Counted from the stretch's first letter, positions 20,530 through 31,201 are shown. The stretch is DNA of 64,000 nucleotides from Ceratobasidium sp. AG-K (GCA_037039685.1 JAWNGF010000003.1:5058571-5122570), one strand, 5' to 3'. A program made the numbers and translations. Notes: generated from the letters alone by a model not told the origin.

Positions 20530-22935
20530 AGCCAAGTACTCGGTGATATTTTAGCTAGTAATATGGATGAACTAGAAATCATGTCAATATCAAATGAAAA
20601 CCAATTATACCTTGATTTCACCGCTCATCCACTAGTTACGGCTCCTGGTTCTAAGTCAGTTAACAGATCAAAAAGAGATTCTCTGGACAAGCACTTCTTG
20701 ACTGTGGCGCAACCTCCTGTTTCATCAACCCTTCCCTAGCAAAAGAGGCAAACCTCCCCCTTTTCCAACACGAAAGACCCAAGACTCTGCGAGTTATAGA
20801 CGGACGAGAAGTCTCGTCTGGAAAAGTCACCCACTATACCAAATTTAAACTTGTCATGGGAACACATTCCAGCGAAATAGAATGTCATGTCACAAACATT
20901 GGAAGACACCCTATCGTACTCGGGATGTCATGGCTCAAGAAACATAACCCACAAATTAATTGGAAAAATAGGACAATTGCATACACAAGCGAATTCTGCT
21001 CAAAAAACTGCCTAGAAGTCCCATCTACACTCCAAATCGCAGCAGAAACCACATTACCAGAGGAATACAAAGAGTTTGCAGATGTGTTTGACGAGTCCAG
21101 ATTAGAAGAACTCCCACCTCACAGGCCAACTGACATTACGCTCGACCTCCTACCAGAAGCTAAACTAAAGCATGGCCCTATTTACAAAACATCCCCAGCT
21201 GAAGACAAAGAAATGAAAAAAGTACTAGAAACCCTTATCCGAAGGGGACACATTCAGATTTCTAAGTCTCCTTTGGCTTCCCCGGTTCTGTTTGTCAAAA
21301 AACCACATCCAGAAGATCCAAACAACCCAGAATTACGCTTTTGCGTTGACTACAGATATGTGAACTCGCTATGCAAATTCAACGCAAGTGGAATACCTCT
21401 ATTGGACCAGTGGTTAAGGGCCCTGGAAGGATTTGTCATTGGCACCACTCTAGACTTGGCACAAGGATTCCATCAAACCCGAATAGCAGCAGGCCATGAA
21501 TGGAAAACAGCATTCAAAACTCAATACGGCATGTACGAATGGAAAGTCATGCCCTTTGGTCTCAAAAACGCCCCATCAAGCTTCCAGTCCCTAATGAACT
21601 CTATATTCAGGGACATTATGGGGGTTTTCGTACTCGTATACATTGATGATATCTTTGTTTTTTCCAAACGAGTCGAAGATCATCCAGGACACGTGAAAGA
21701 GGTGCTAAGAAGACTAAGGGAACACAAGCTGATTGCGAAATTGAAGAAATGCAAGTTCCACCAAACTAAACTGGACTGGGTAGGATTGGTCATTTCCAAT
21801 AAAGGAATCGAAACGGATCAGGAAAAGGTCACGGCGGCTATGAATTGGAAAGCTCCCAAAAACGTCAAACAAGTTCAAGAATTCCTAGGATTCGTCAATT
21901 TCTATCGAAGATTCATTCAAGACTTTGCCGGCAAAGCCAGACCTCTGTACAACCTACTTAAGAAGGATCAAAAGTGGCAGTGGACAAGCAAAGAACAAGA
22001 GGCCATGAATGCACTAAAAGAAGCTCTTAAAGTGGCACCCGTAATGATGCAGCCCGACCAGAATAAGGAATTTTTCCTCGAGACAGATGCGTCGGGATTT
22101 GCCACAGGAGCAGTTTTATCTCAGAAGGATGAAGAAGGGAAATTACACCCTGTAGCTTTTCTTTCCAAATCACTAAATCCGGCTGAGCGAAACTATGACA
22201 TTTTCGACAAAGAACTATTGGCAATAATTAGAGCTTTCAAAGAATGGCGGCACCTACTTCAAGGCACAGAAAAAGCCATTCAAGTGATAACAGATCACAA
22301 AAATTTGGAATACTTCTCATCATCCAAACAATTGAATCAACGCCAAATCCGCTGGATGAATTTCTTGGTAGACTTCAACTTCCAAATCTTGTACAGGCCA
22401 GGAAGCCAAAACAAAAAGGCAGACATTCTCTCAAGGCGATATGACCTGGAGCCTTTGGGGGGGGGTAGAGAACCAAGTCCTCCTCAAACCAGACATTTTC
22501 ATTTTGGTTATTACCCCAGACCAGGAGATCAACGATCTAATCAGAGAAGCAATCCTTGAAGATCCCAGATTAGAAGAAGCCCACAATAAGCTGAGAAATG
22601 GAGAAAAAGTCAAAGATTGGGAATACAGAGAAGGACTCCTAATGTTCAAAGAGAAGATCTTTGTCCCCAAGGATGAAACCATCAGAAACCTGATATTGGA
22701 ATCGCGCCATGACAATATTACAGCTGGGCATCCTGGACAAACAAGAACATTAGAATTGGTCTCAAGAACTTACTACTGGCCAACCATGAAGAAATTTGTC
22801 AACTCCTACGTGTCACACTGCGAAACATGCATTCGAATTAAACCATCGAACCAACTCCCCACAGGACTACTGCGTCCTTTACATATCCCTGAGAGACCCT
22901 GGGAAGAGATCTCCTATGACATGATCGTAGGGCTC
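20530..22935 (+). pseudogene. pol: Pol, outer element, 5' part (protease-RT-RNase H-integrase start)
   Basis: Protease active site LLDCGATSCFI is at about 20697, RT has VYIDDIFVFSK near 21640, RNase H has ETDASGFATGAVLS near 22080, and the integrase zinc region has H and C pairs (GHPGQTRTLEL, SHCETCIR). Two lesions: the frame entering from gag ends near 20660 and the protease frame starts after a TAA at 20661; and a run of nine G at 22457-22465 shifts the frame between RNase H and integrase. Integrase breaks off after MIVG at 22930, where the inner element is inserted, and resumes at 30163. Confidence 0.85.
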
Positions 22936-23390
22936 TGTCGTGAGCTAGCTCACTCCATCGGACTCACCCGTTGTCTCGCCCGCCTGTCCTCTTCTTTGTG
23001 TTGTGTTTCCGTTTCTGTTTGCTGCGTTGCCACCTTCTTGTGGTTATATGTTACATTGTGTAACGCGGCTGTGCCTTGCACGAGTCATGTCTGTTCATAC
23101 AGCATGACTCACATGGACACTCCTGACTGGCTGTTATGTATGACTCATGTGGCTGCGCCTTGTATGACTCGGCCACTTTCTGAATATATATAGAGGACCA
23201 ACAAGCCTGGTAACCCCAGCTTGTTTTGTCTCGTCAAAACATCCCATCTGAGTGACACTTAGAACCACCCCTACCCTCAAGAGCCTACAGACGCTTAAGT
23301 GTGTTGCGGTTCAAGAGGTCGCTTAGGTCTTAGTGCCGTCCACTCTCCATCGCGGCTTGTCTCATAGCCACTAAGAAGAAGCTTACGACA
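22936..23390 (+). repeat. 5' LTR, inner element
   Basis: Starts TGTCGTGAGC, ends TTACGACA. TATATATA at 23185-23192; inferred transcript start near 23218. A short hairpin of AACAAGC (23200-23206) with GCTTGTT (23219-23225) straddles that start. Confidence 0.92.
23082..23170 (+). promoter_or_regulatory. Cluster of four Gcn4/AP-1-like sites in the inner LTR
   Basis: GAGTCA at 23082-23087 (inverse orientation), TGACTCA at 23105-23111 and 23141-23147, and TGACTC at 23165-23170 lie within 90 bases, the last 14 bases before the TATA box. TGACTCA is the consensus of Gcn4/CpcA bZIP factors. The 3' LTR has the same cluster. Confidence 0.5.
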
Positions 23391-23392
23391 TT

Positions 23393-23404
23393 ACAAAACA
23401 AGCT
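23393..23404 (+). promoter_or_regulatory. Self-priming primer-binding site, inner element
   Basis: ACAAAACAAGCT, two bases after the LTR, is the exact 12-nt complement of AGCTTGTTTTGT at 23218-23229, located 33 nt downstream of the start of the TATA box, the same geometry as in the outer element. Confidence 0.8.
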
Positions 23405-23420
23405 TAACAAACATACAAAT

Positions 23421-25415
23421 ATGTCTATTCAAGAGGACGGAGGGTCACGCCCCTCATCCACCATATCAGCAAGAAGAGGACCCAGTCGGGCAGCAAGGCC
23501 CACAGGATCACTAAACAAACAAGATATCGCACAGGCTCAAGCGGGAGGACCAGTCCGATCACGTTCCCAAAGTCAAAGATCAATGCCGGGAGCTTTCGGC
23601 AATACCGACATGACAATGGTACAAGAAGAAGATCCCACCATCACGGGTAGAGAACCAGGGGATCTTACAAATGACCCCACTCCAGCTGTAATCCGCATCT
23701 CAACTGGAAGTCCAGGGCCATCACGCCCATTGTGGCCACTAGGATCGAGGAGACAGTTCTTCTCTCCCCAACCCGAAGCTCATGGGGGCGTGTCGCTTGT
23801 TCCCATTAGACCTCCTCCTACACCACATGTTCCCAACGTTCCCACAATCCCTCAAATCGGAGGAACCATCACCAATGTAGGAGCATTTCCAATAGCCTCT
23901 CAACCGGTTACACCAGTGATTCCGGCACCACCCTATATCCCTCAAGGTTACTCCGGGCAATTGGCCCAGGTACAACAAAGGACCGCTGATCCAGGAAGCT
24001 CAAGTTCCAGCTCCAGCAACAATACTGTAATTAGCAATCTAGACGATTTAAACGACCTCCTGGAAGGAAGACACAACGCTACCATTAGGGTCATAGATGG
24101 AATGAGGGTCGCTATGGACCGGAGGCTTAGTGGCCTAGAACAAGCCACACAAATCCTCGCAAACAACCAGCAAATCTTTAATGACTCCATTAACAACCTA
24201 CAAGGCACCCTGACGGACATCCTAACTGCGGCAAGAAACGGTGAACACAATTCCTTCCTAGTCGGTCAAGACGTAACCCGTCTTCGAAATGAGGTTACCA
24301 ACACCCAAGGACTAGTAAACAACGTACGCGAAGAACTCAACACTACCAGGCAAGGACAACTCGAATGGAACGAAGCAGTAACACAAGGACTAGAATCCTT
24401 ACGACAAGAAGGAACCTCCTTCACTACCAAAATCACGGAAGTTCAAGAAACCATCAACAATATGCGAGAAGAGATGGACGAAGCATCCCTGCACGGGATC
24501 CCTTCTAGGCGATCAAATTCCCCACCACAACCAGACGCAGAATCTACCAGGATCGATGAATTAGAGCTAAGAATTCAACGACTAACTGAGAACCCAAACA
24601 TCGGTAGCAGCCCACGTCGGCCAAAAGTAACTCGCCCAGAAGCCTTTGACGGAAAGAAAGGAGAAGGTGCCGAAATGTTCATCACACAAATGGAGAGCTA
24701 CTTCGTACGCCTGGGCAATCAATACAATTCCGACGAAGAAAGAATCCGCGAAGCTCTGGCGAACTTCAAATCTGAAAACAAAGCTGCCACTCACTGGGCA
24801 CAAGTACTCTTGCGATCGCTCAACCAAAGGGAAAATAACCAAAACCTTACCTCATGGGGAAGTTTCAAGGCTCACTTCATGGAACAATTCAGTGACCCCA
24901 ACAAGAAAGCTAAAGCCGAATCAGATATCCGAAAATGCAAACAGAACAACTCTGTAGCAAACTATGCTTTGGAATTCCGATACCTTCTGGTAGACGTAAA
25001 TTGGGGACAGGAAGCGCTGATCAACCAATTCAAGGAAGGGTTGAAGCCTGAAGTGAAAACCGAACTCGCTCGTTTCGAGCTAACCCTGATCAATGAAGAT
25101 GGGACAGAACGAGAACTTTCCCTCGACCGATGGATCTCAATCGCAATCTCTATTGACCAGAAATTGCAACAAATCAAGACCTCAACAGGGAAGAAGGCAG
25201 CCCAGCCAACCACTAACGGACAATCCTCCACAAAGCGGCTGCCTGACAAAGTTTACAAAGCAAGGATAGCAACCAACCGCTGCCTGAAGTGCGGACAGGA
25301 AGGACACCGTTCATTCAAATGCCCGTCCAAGGAATGGATAACGACAGAACCTAGCGTCAAAGGAAGGGAAGCAACAATTACGGAAGACTCGGGAAAAGAA
25401 GGGGTCTCCCTCTAA
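23421..25415 (+). CDS. gag: Gag, inner element
   Basis: 664 aa from ATG at 23421, 17 bases after the primer site. A Pro/Ser/Arg-rich N-terminus (about 1-190) is followed by a long helical region with heptad spacing (about 200-380), a gag capsid-like domain (about 395-570, with GEGAEMFITQMESYF and WGSFKAHFMEQFSDPNKKAK), and one CCHC knuckle CLKCGQEGHRSFKC near residue 620. Uninterrupted. The last 60 bases overlap the pol frame. Confidence 0.92.
   Translation: MSIQEDGGSRPSSTISARRGPSRAARPTGSLNKQDIAQAQAGGPVRSRSQSQRSMPGAFGNTDMTMVQEEDPTITGREPGDLTNDPTPAVIRISTGSPGPSRPLWPLGSRRQFFSPQPEAHGGVSLVPIRPPPTPHVPNVPTIPQIGGTITNVGAFPIASQPVTPVIPAPPYIPQGYSGQLAQVQQRTADPGSSSSSSSNNTVISNLDDLNDLLEGRHNATIRVIDGMRVAMDRRLSGLEQATQILANNQQIFNDSINNLQGTLTDILTAARNGEHNSFLVGQDVTRLRNEVTNTQGLVNNVREELNTTRQGQLEWNEAVTQGLESLRQEGTSFTTKITEVQETINNMREEMDEASLHGIPSRRSNSPPQPDAESTRIDELELRIQRLTENPNIGSSPRRPKVTRPEAFDGKKGEGAEMFITQMESYFVRLGNQYNSDEERIREALANFKSENKAATHWAQVLLRSLNQRENNQNLTSWGSFKAHFMEQFSDPNKKAKAESDIRKCKQNNSVANYALEFRYLLVDVNWGQEALINQFKEGLKPEVKTELARFELTLINEDGTERELSLDRWISIAISIDQKLQQIKTSTGKKAAQPTTNGQSSTKRLPDKVYKARIATNRCLKCGQEGHRSFKCPSKEWITTEPSVKGREATITEDSGKEGVSL
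25391..25397 (+). promoter_or_regulatory. Candidate -1 ribosomal slippery site, inner gag-pol
   Basis: tcG GGA AAA in the gag frame, 15 bases before the gag stop. The pol frame is open from 25355, so the overlap (25355-25412) contains the heptamer. Confidence 0.65.
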
Positions 25416-28400
25416 CTGTGTGTGGAGAGACCAAGAAACCGGCAACGGAAGCAATGTACTTTAGAGCGACAAATGAATCTACCATTGTTTACGCAAACGT
25501 TGCCGGAATCACAGAACCTATACCAACCCTCATCGATTCTGGAGCATCAAAGAACTTCCTGGACATTTCGTGGGCCCGATCCAACAACATTCCACTCATA
25601 GAACTCCCCACTCCTAGAAGAGTAATTGGAATCCAGGGGAAAGAACTCTCTCACCAAATACGTTTCAAAGCAAAGCTGGAACTAGAAGTAGAGGGAAGAA
25701 CTTTCAAACAAGTCTTCTTCGCGATGCCTACTGGAGAAACTAAACTTATCCTTGGACTGGAATGGTTAGAAGAATCAAACCCTGTCATCGATTGGAAAAC
25801 AAGGCACATAGCATGGCGAACAGAAGCCATTCAAGCAAGGACGGCCTCAATAGACGACTTGCCCGAAGAATTCAAGGAATTTGCCGACGTCTTCAGCGAA
25901 GAAAAATTCAAGAGAATCCCTGATCATCGCCCATACGACTGCGCCATCGACTTCAAGGAAGGAGCTGAACTTCCGAAACCAGCCAGACCTATCCCACTCT
26001 CTCCGGCAGAGTCGATTGCTCTGAGAGAATACTTGGATGAAGAAATTGCAGCAGGGAAAATCCGACCAAGCAAGTCACCCATTGCATCACCTTGCTTCTT
26101 TGTCAAAAAGCCGATCGATCCCAAAAATCCAGGGGCAGTACGCCAACTACGACTTGTTCAAGATCTCAGAGGAGTAAACGCCATCACAAAAGACGACAGA
26201 TTCCCAATGCCCCTAATGGAAGACCTCTTGGATAAGATCAAGGACGCAAAAATTTTCTCCAAGATCGATCTGCGCATGGGTTTCAACAATATCAGAATCA
26301 GGGAAGGAGACGAATGGAAGACAGCTTTCAGAACAAAAGAAGGACTGTTTGAATACGTCGTCATGCCTTTTGGACTAAAAAACGCGCCCGCCATATTCCA
26401 AAGATATATGAACCACATCTTCCATGATCTCATCGACGTTTGTGTCATAGTATATATCGACGACATCCTAGTCTTCTCTAAGGACAGAAGTCAACATACC
26501 GTGGACGTCAGGAAAGTGCTAAAAATCTTACTGGAGGAAAATCTATTCGCAAAGCTTCCGAAATGCGAATTCTTTGTCACCAAATTGACATACACTGGAC
26601 TTGGAATCAGCGATTCGGGAATCTCAATGGAGGAAGAAAAGGTCAAGGCAATAAAGGAGTGGAAGGAACCGAGAACAGTCAAGCAGGTCCAAGCATTCCT
26701 AGGATTTGCAAATTTCTACCAAAGATTTGTACCGAATTTCAGCCGATTAGCAAAACCCCTGACAACCTTAACAAGAAAGGAGAACAAATGGGAATGGGGA
26801 AACGATCAACAGGAAGCATTTGAAGCCCTAAAAACGGAAATCAGCAAGGAACCCACACTATGCCATCCAAACCCGGACAAACCCTTCTTCTTGGAAACAG
26901 ACGCAAGTGGAGTAGCAATGGGAGCAATCCTGTCGCAAAGGCAAGATGATGGCTACCTACACCCTATTGCTTTTCTTTCAAAGTCTTTCAACAAGGCTCA
27001 ACTCAACTACGATGTCCACAATAAGGAACTTATGGCAATCATAGAATCTTTAACACATTGGAGGCTATACCTCGAAGGAACAAAGGACCCTATTACCATC
27101 TACACCGATCATAGGAACCTACAGTTCTGGAAGGAAGCAAGAACTTTCAACCGTCGACACGCAAGATGGCACCAATTGCTTGCTTCCTATAACTTTGACA
27201 TCATATATCGCCCTGGCATCCTGTCATCAAAACCGGACCTATTGTCAAGACGGTCAGACCATGAAGATATCCCAACGCCTGAACAAGTTATGATAGCTGT
27301 TGAAAGGTTCAAGGGGTTTATGGGACAGGTAGACACAAACGTCATAGAAACCATCAAGGAGGCTCAGGAAACAGATGAAGGATTGACACAAATCAAAGAA
27401 ATCTGCAAGTCAAGGGAAACGTTACCAAAAACCCTACAACACAGCGCAAAAGATTATGACTTCAAGGAAGGACTATTATGGTTCAAAGGAAGGATCTACA
27501 TGCCAGAAGATAAGGAATCCAGACTAGCCATCATGCGAGTTCATCACGACTCAAAAATCGCAGGACATCAAGGACAGGCTAGAACACTGGAACTAATATC
27601 AAGAAGGTACTTCTGGCCAGGGATGAAGCAAAGCATAAACAGATACGTGGAGTCCTGCGAGACCTGCCAGCGGACAAAGGGATCGAAGTCAATAATCCCG
27701 ATCAAGCCTCTGGAAATTCCAAAGGGACCGTGGGAAGACATAGCGTTCGATTTCGTGGTGAAGTTACCAAAATCCAGAGGATCAGACAGCATCTTAGTAG
27801 TGGTGGACCGATTCTCAAGAATGGCGCACTTCATACCCTGCAAAGAATCTCACTCGGCAAGCGACCTTGCAAATCTTTTCATCACAAATGTTTGGAAACT
27901 GCACGGTTTCCCAAAGAGCACGATCTCAGACCGAGGAACTACTTTCAATTCCAAACTTATGAAAGCCATTTATGAGAAAATTGGAACTAGCCCAGGTTTC
28001 AGTACTGCCTACCACCCCCAAACAGATGGAATAACGGAGAGAATCAATCAATGGATGGAAGGCTGGCTACGATCGTTCGTCAACTACCGGCAGGATGACT
28101 GGGCGGACTTATTACCGATTGCGGAATTCAGCTATAATCTACAGAAGCATCGCGTAACAGGCAATTCCCCTTTCGAAATTGTCTACGGGAGGGAACCACT
28201 GTGGAACATCTCTGCGGAAGAATCGACGGTTCCAGAAGCAAACAACATCACAGGAAAATGGCGTAAAATCCACGACGAAGCAATTGCATCTATGGAAACC
28301 CAAAGGCTCCCAGAAGAAGAGCCAAAGAACAAGTACCAAGAAGGAGATCTAGTATGGCTGCTTGGAAAGAACATTCAAACAAAAAGACCATCAAAGAAAC

Positions 28401-29332
28401 TGGACAACAAAAAGCACGGGCCATTTGTCGTGAAGCGACAGATAGGATCACACGCTTATGAGCTTGATCTGCCGGCAACAATGAGGGTGCACCCTGTTTT
28501 CCACATCGATTTGCTCAGCCCTTACAAGGGAGACACCGAATTCAGCCGCAACCAACCCCGACCACCGCCGATCATAACGGAAGAAGGAGAAGAAGAATAT
28601 GAAGTAGAAAAGATCTTGGACTGGAAAGAGACAAAGGACAGCCTTTTCTACAGGGTCAGATGGAAGGGTTATGGAAGTGAAGAAGACACAGAGCAAAGGG
28701 CGGAAGATTTTGGTCACCTTTCAAAGATCATCAAGGACCTTCTACGCCAACACCCCGAAGCTCCCACGCCATCTAACTACGCTCCAGGAAAGATAAAAGG
28801 GAGGGAGGGAACAACCGGTAGAGATATCTGCAAAACTTGCGACTACTCCAATCTACACTCCTCACTCTACACACTAAATCTTTTTTGTTGTCAACAATGC
28901 CTGCCGTCACCCGTGCCACCATCACCAACAACCTCATCCGCGTCCTCGAGGGACCTGCCTTTGCCACGGCAAGGATTCTCGACTCCAGAGCTGCCCTCTA
29001 CGTCTTCAAGAGGTCGCAACAAAGCTCTGGAAGAATGCACTTCAGGGCCTCGGACAACGTCCTCCACTCAGACTTGGGGGAATTCCAGTGGGTCGGGAAA
29101 AAATGGCCAACACGCATGCAGCTCCTACGAAAGGACATATTCGTCTGCCGAGGGTGCGCCGCATTCCAGGTCTCGGAGGTTGTCCTCCTCTCCATCCACA
29201 TGCTCGGAGTGGTCGAATGGGGACAAGAAGGAGCGTACTCGAGCGAGTGGGTACCAGGCTACGACGGAAGGCAGCCAACACTCCGACCTAGATGGAACGA
29301 CGCCTGGGACGCCAACTACGAGAAGGACCTAA
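25398..29332 (+). CDS. pol: Pol polyprotein, inner element (protease-RT-RNase H-integrase-chromodomain)
   Basis: Reached by -1 shift from gag; no ATG needed. Protease LIDSGASKNFLD near 25530; RT VYIDDILVFSK near 26450; RNase H ETDASGVAMGAILSQ near 26900 and TDHRNLQF near 27105; integrase zinc region GHQGQARTLEL and SCETCQR, catalytic core with DRGTTFNSK near 27930; chromodomain YEVEKILDWKETKD through WKGYGSEEDT near 28600-28690. The usual Trp after the DDT position is absent (EEDTEQRAEDF). After the chromodomain the frame stays open about 175 codons as a Ser/Thr/Arg-rich tail, which overlaps the third ORF and may be only a by-product of that overlap. Confidence 0.9.
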
Positions 29333-29661
29333 GCGATTGGAGGATGGAAAGGGGCAGGTACCAGAAGGAAAAAATCGAATGGGAACCTTACTGGTGGAGG
29401 AAGGAGGAGACGGACGTGTCGGCATGGAAGGAGGTGGAGCCCGATGTGCGACAGTGGGATGAGGAGTTTGTGGAGGTCCAAGAGAGGGTTTTGGACTGGT
29501 CCAAGGCGGACTGGACGAGGGAAGAAACTTGGGAGGAATGGGAGAAGTTCTCGGACGAACCGGGAAATACCAGGTTCAATCCCATCGACCTGACCTTGGA
29601 GGAGGAGGAGGGGTTGGAGGAGTATATGTGGAAGAAGGAAAAGGACTGTGCAGTGCAATAG
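28897..29661 (+). CDS. Third ORF of inner element, Trp-rich acidic protein of unknown function
   Basis: 254 aa, starting MPAVTRATITNNLIRVLEG at 28897 in the context CAACAATGCC after a pyrimidine-rich stretch. It overlaps the pol frame for 436 bases and ends 41 bases before the 3' LTR. The N-terminal 100 residues look folded and contain a CxxC (FVCRGCAAF). The C-terminal half is strongly acidic with 17 Trp in the whole protein, regularly spaced (YWWRKEETD, VLDWSKADW, TWEEWEKF). No TM segment or signal peptide, so it is not an envelope-like protein. Neither the outer element nor standard Ty3/gypsy elements have it. It could be a captured host gene. No homolog recognised. Confidence 0.6.
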   Translation: MPAVTRATITNNLIRVLEGPAFATARILDSRAALYVFKRSQQSSGRMHFRASDNVLHSDLGEFQWVGKKWPTRMQLLRKDIFVCRGCAAFQVSEVVLLSIHMLGVVEWGQEGAYSSEWVPGYDGRQPTLRPRWNDAWDANYEKDLSDWRMERGRYQKEKIEWEPYWWRKEETDVSAWKEVEPDVRQWDEEFVEVQERVLDWSKADWTREETWEEWEKFSDEPGNTRFNPIDLTLEEEEGLEEYMWKKEKDCAVQ

Positions 29662-29702
29662 GTCCGTTCAGGTCCCCCAAACGGACTCTTAGGGGGGAGT
29701 AA
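29662..29702 (+). promoter_or_regulatory. Hairpin and polypurine tract, inner element
   Basis: GTCCGTT (29662-29668) can pair with AACGGAC (29680-29686). It is followed by AGGGGGGAGTAA directly before the 3' LTR, the plus-strand primer region. Confidence 0.65.
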
Positions 29703-30157
29703 TGTCGTGAGCTAGCTCACTCCATCGGACTCACCCGTTGTCTCGCCCGCCTGTCCTCTTCTTTGTGTTGTGTTTCCGTTTCTGTTTGCCGCGTTGCCAC
29801 CTTCTTGTGGTTATATGTTACATTGTGTAACGCGGCTGTGCCTTGCATGAGTCATGTCTGTTCATACAGCATGACTCACATGGACACTCCTGACTGGCTG
29901 TTATGTATGACTCATGTGGCTGCGCCTTGTATGACTCGGCCACTTTCTGAATATATATAGAGGACCAACAAGCCTGGTAACCCCAGCTTGTTTTGTCTCG
30001 TCAAAACATCCCATCTGAGTGACACTTAGAACCACCCCTACCCTCAAGAGCCTACAGATGCTTAAGTGTGTTGCGGTTCAAGAGGTCGCTTAGGTCTTAG
30101 TGCCGTCCACTCTCCATCGCGGCTTGTCTCATAGCCACTAAGAAGAAGCTTATGACA
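29703..30157 (+). repeat. 3' LTR, inner element
   Basis: 455 bp, differing from the 5' LTR at four sites; ends TTATGACA. Followed by the GGCTC duplication. Confidence 0.92.
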
Positions 30158-30162
30158 GGCTC

Positions 30163-31191
30163 CCAGAATCAGAAGGATATGACGCAATCTTGACAGTTGT
30201 AGATCGGTTCTCCAAAATGGCACACTATCTCCCTTGCAAATCAACGGCCACAGCAGTAGACATAGCCAATATCTTCATTGCAAACATTTGGAAACTTCAT
30301 GGCACCCCAAAAGCAACAGTCTCGGATAGAGGATCCACTTTCAACTCAAAGTTCATTAGGCATTTGTACAAACGGTTGGACGTAAAACCTACCTTCAGCA
30401 CAGCCTACCATCCAAGGACAGACGGACAGTCAGAACGAGCAAACCAAGTCGTTGAAATCTTCATTAGAGCTTTTGTCAACCATAGGCAAAACAACTGGGT
30501 GGCCCTACTCCCTATGGCAGAATTTGCTTACAACAACGGAATTCAAGCATCCACTGGCAAAACCCCTTTCCAAATCTGCCAGGGTTTCAACCCTAGAATG
30601 AACATCGGGGAAGAATCAGACTATACTGTTCCTGAAGCTGATGCCCATGTGGAATTCCTGTTGAAAGGATACGACGAAGTCAAAGCTGCCCTCATCCTAG
30701 CAAATCAGTCCTATAAATACTACTTTGATAAAGGAGCCAAAGAACCAGAAGAGATAAACCCGGGGGATAAAGTCTGGCTTAATCATCAGAACATTTCAAC
30801 AGACAGACCCTCAGTAAAACTCTCCCACAAAGTTTTAGGCCCTTACAAAGTAATGGAAAAAGTAGGAACTCATGCCTTTAGACTGGAATTACCAAAATCA
30901 ATGAAAGTTCATCCTGTCTTCCACGTCATGCTGCTCAAGAAATTCCACTCTGATCCCCACGGCCGCGAACCCGCTCAACCACCCCCTATTGTCACACAAG
31001 ATGGGGAGGAAGAATGGGAAGTCGAAGAGATCCTTAATTCCAAGAAAATCCGCCGTCAACTCCACTATTACGTTAAGTGGAAAGGATACTCTCATGCAGA
31101 CAACTCTTGGCAGTCAAAGGAAGATCTCAAGAACGCTCCCGAACTGGTTGATAAATTTCACAAACTCCACCCCACCGCGCCAGGCCCTTAG
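30163..31191 (+). pseudogene. pol: Pol, outer element, 3' part (integrase core and chromodomain)
   Basis: Continues the integrase interrupted at 22935: LTVVDRFSKMAHYLPC, DRGSTFNSKF, TAYHPRTDGQSERAN, then the C-terminal GPY-like region (KVLGPYKVMEKVG) and a full chromodomain WEVEEILNSKKIRRQ with WKGYSHADNSW. Stop at about 31191, directly before the polypurine tract. In contrast to the inner element no reading frame follows. Confidence 0.85.
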
Positions 31192-31201
31192 GAGGGGGTA
31201 A
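31189..31201 (+). promoter_or_regulatory. Polypurine tract, outer element
   Basis: TTAGGAGGGGGTAA abuts the 3' LTR and closely resembles the tract of the inner element. Confidence 0.7.

Larger units (their letters stand above)
22936..30157 (+). mobile_element. Inner Ty3/gypsy LTR retrotransposon, potentially complete
   Basis: 455-bp LTRs at 22936-23390 and 29703-30157, flanked by GGCTC at 22931-22935 and 30158-30162. Total length 7222 bp. Contains a self-complementary primer site, intact gag (664 aa), intact pol in the -1 frame, and a third ORF overlapping the end of pol. A polypurine tract precedes the 3' LTR. The LTRs differ at four positions, all C/T at CpG. Confidence 0.95.

Noticed and set aside
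28897..29661. Third ORF as an envelope gene
   Set aside because: No signal peptide, TM segment, cleavage site or Cys pattern of an envelope protein.
29763..29960. 65-aa open frame within the 3' LTR (also in the 5' LTR)
   Set aside because: Lies in non-coding U3 and contains the repeated TGACTC sites; no protein-like features.
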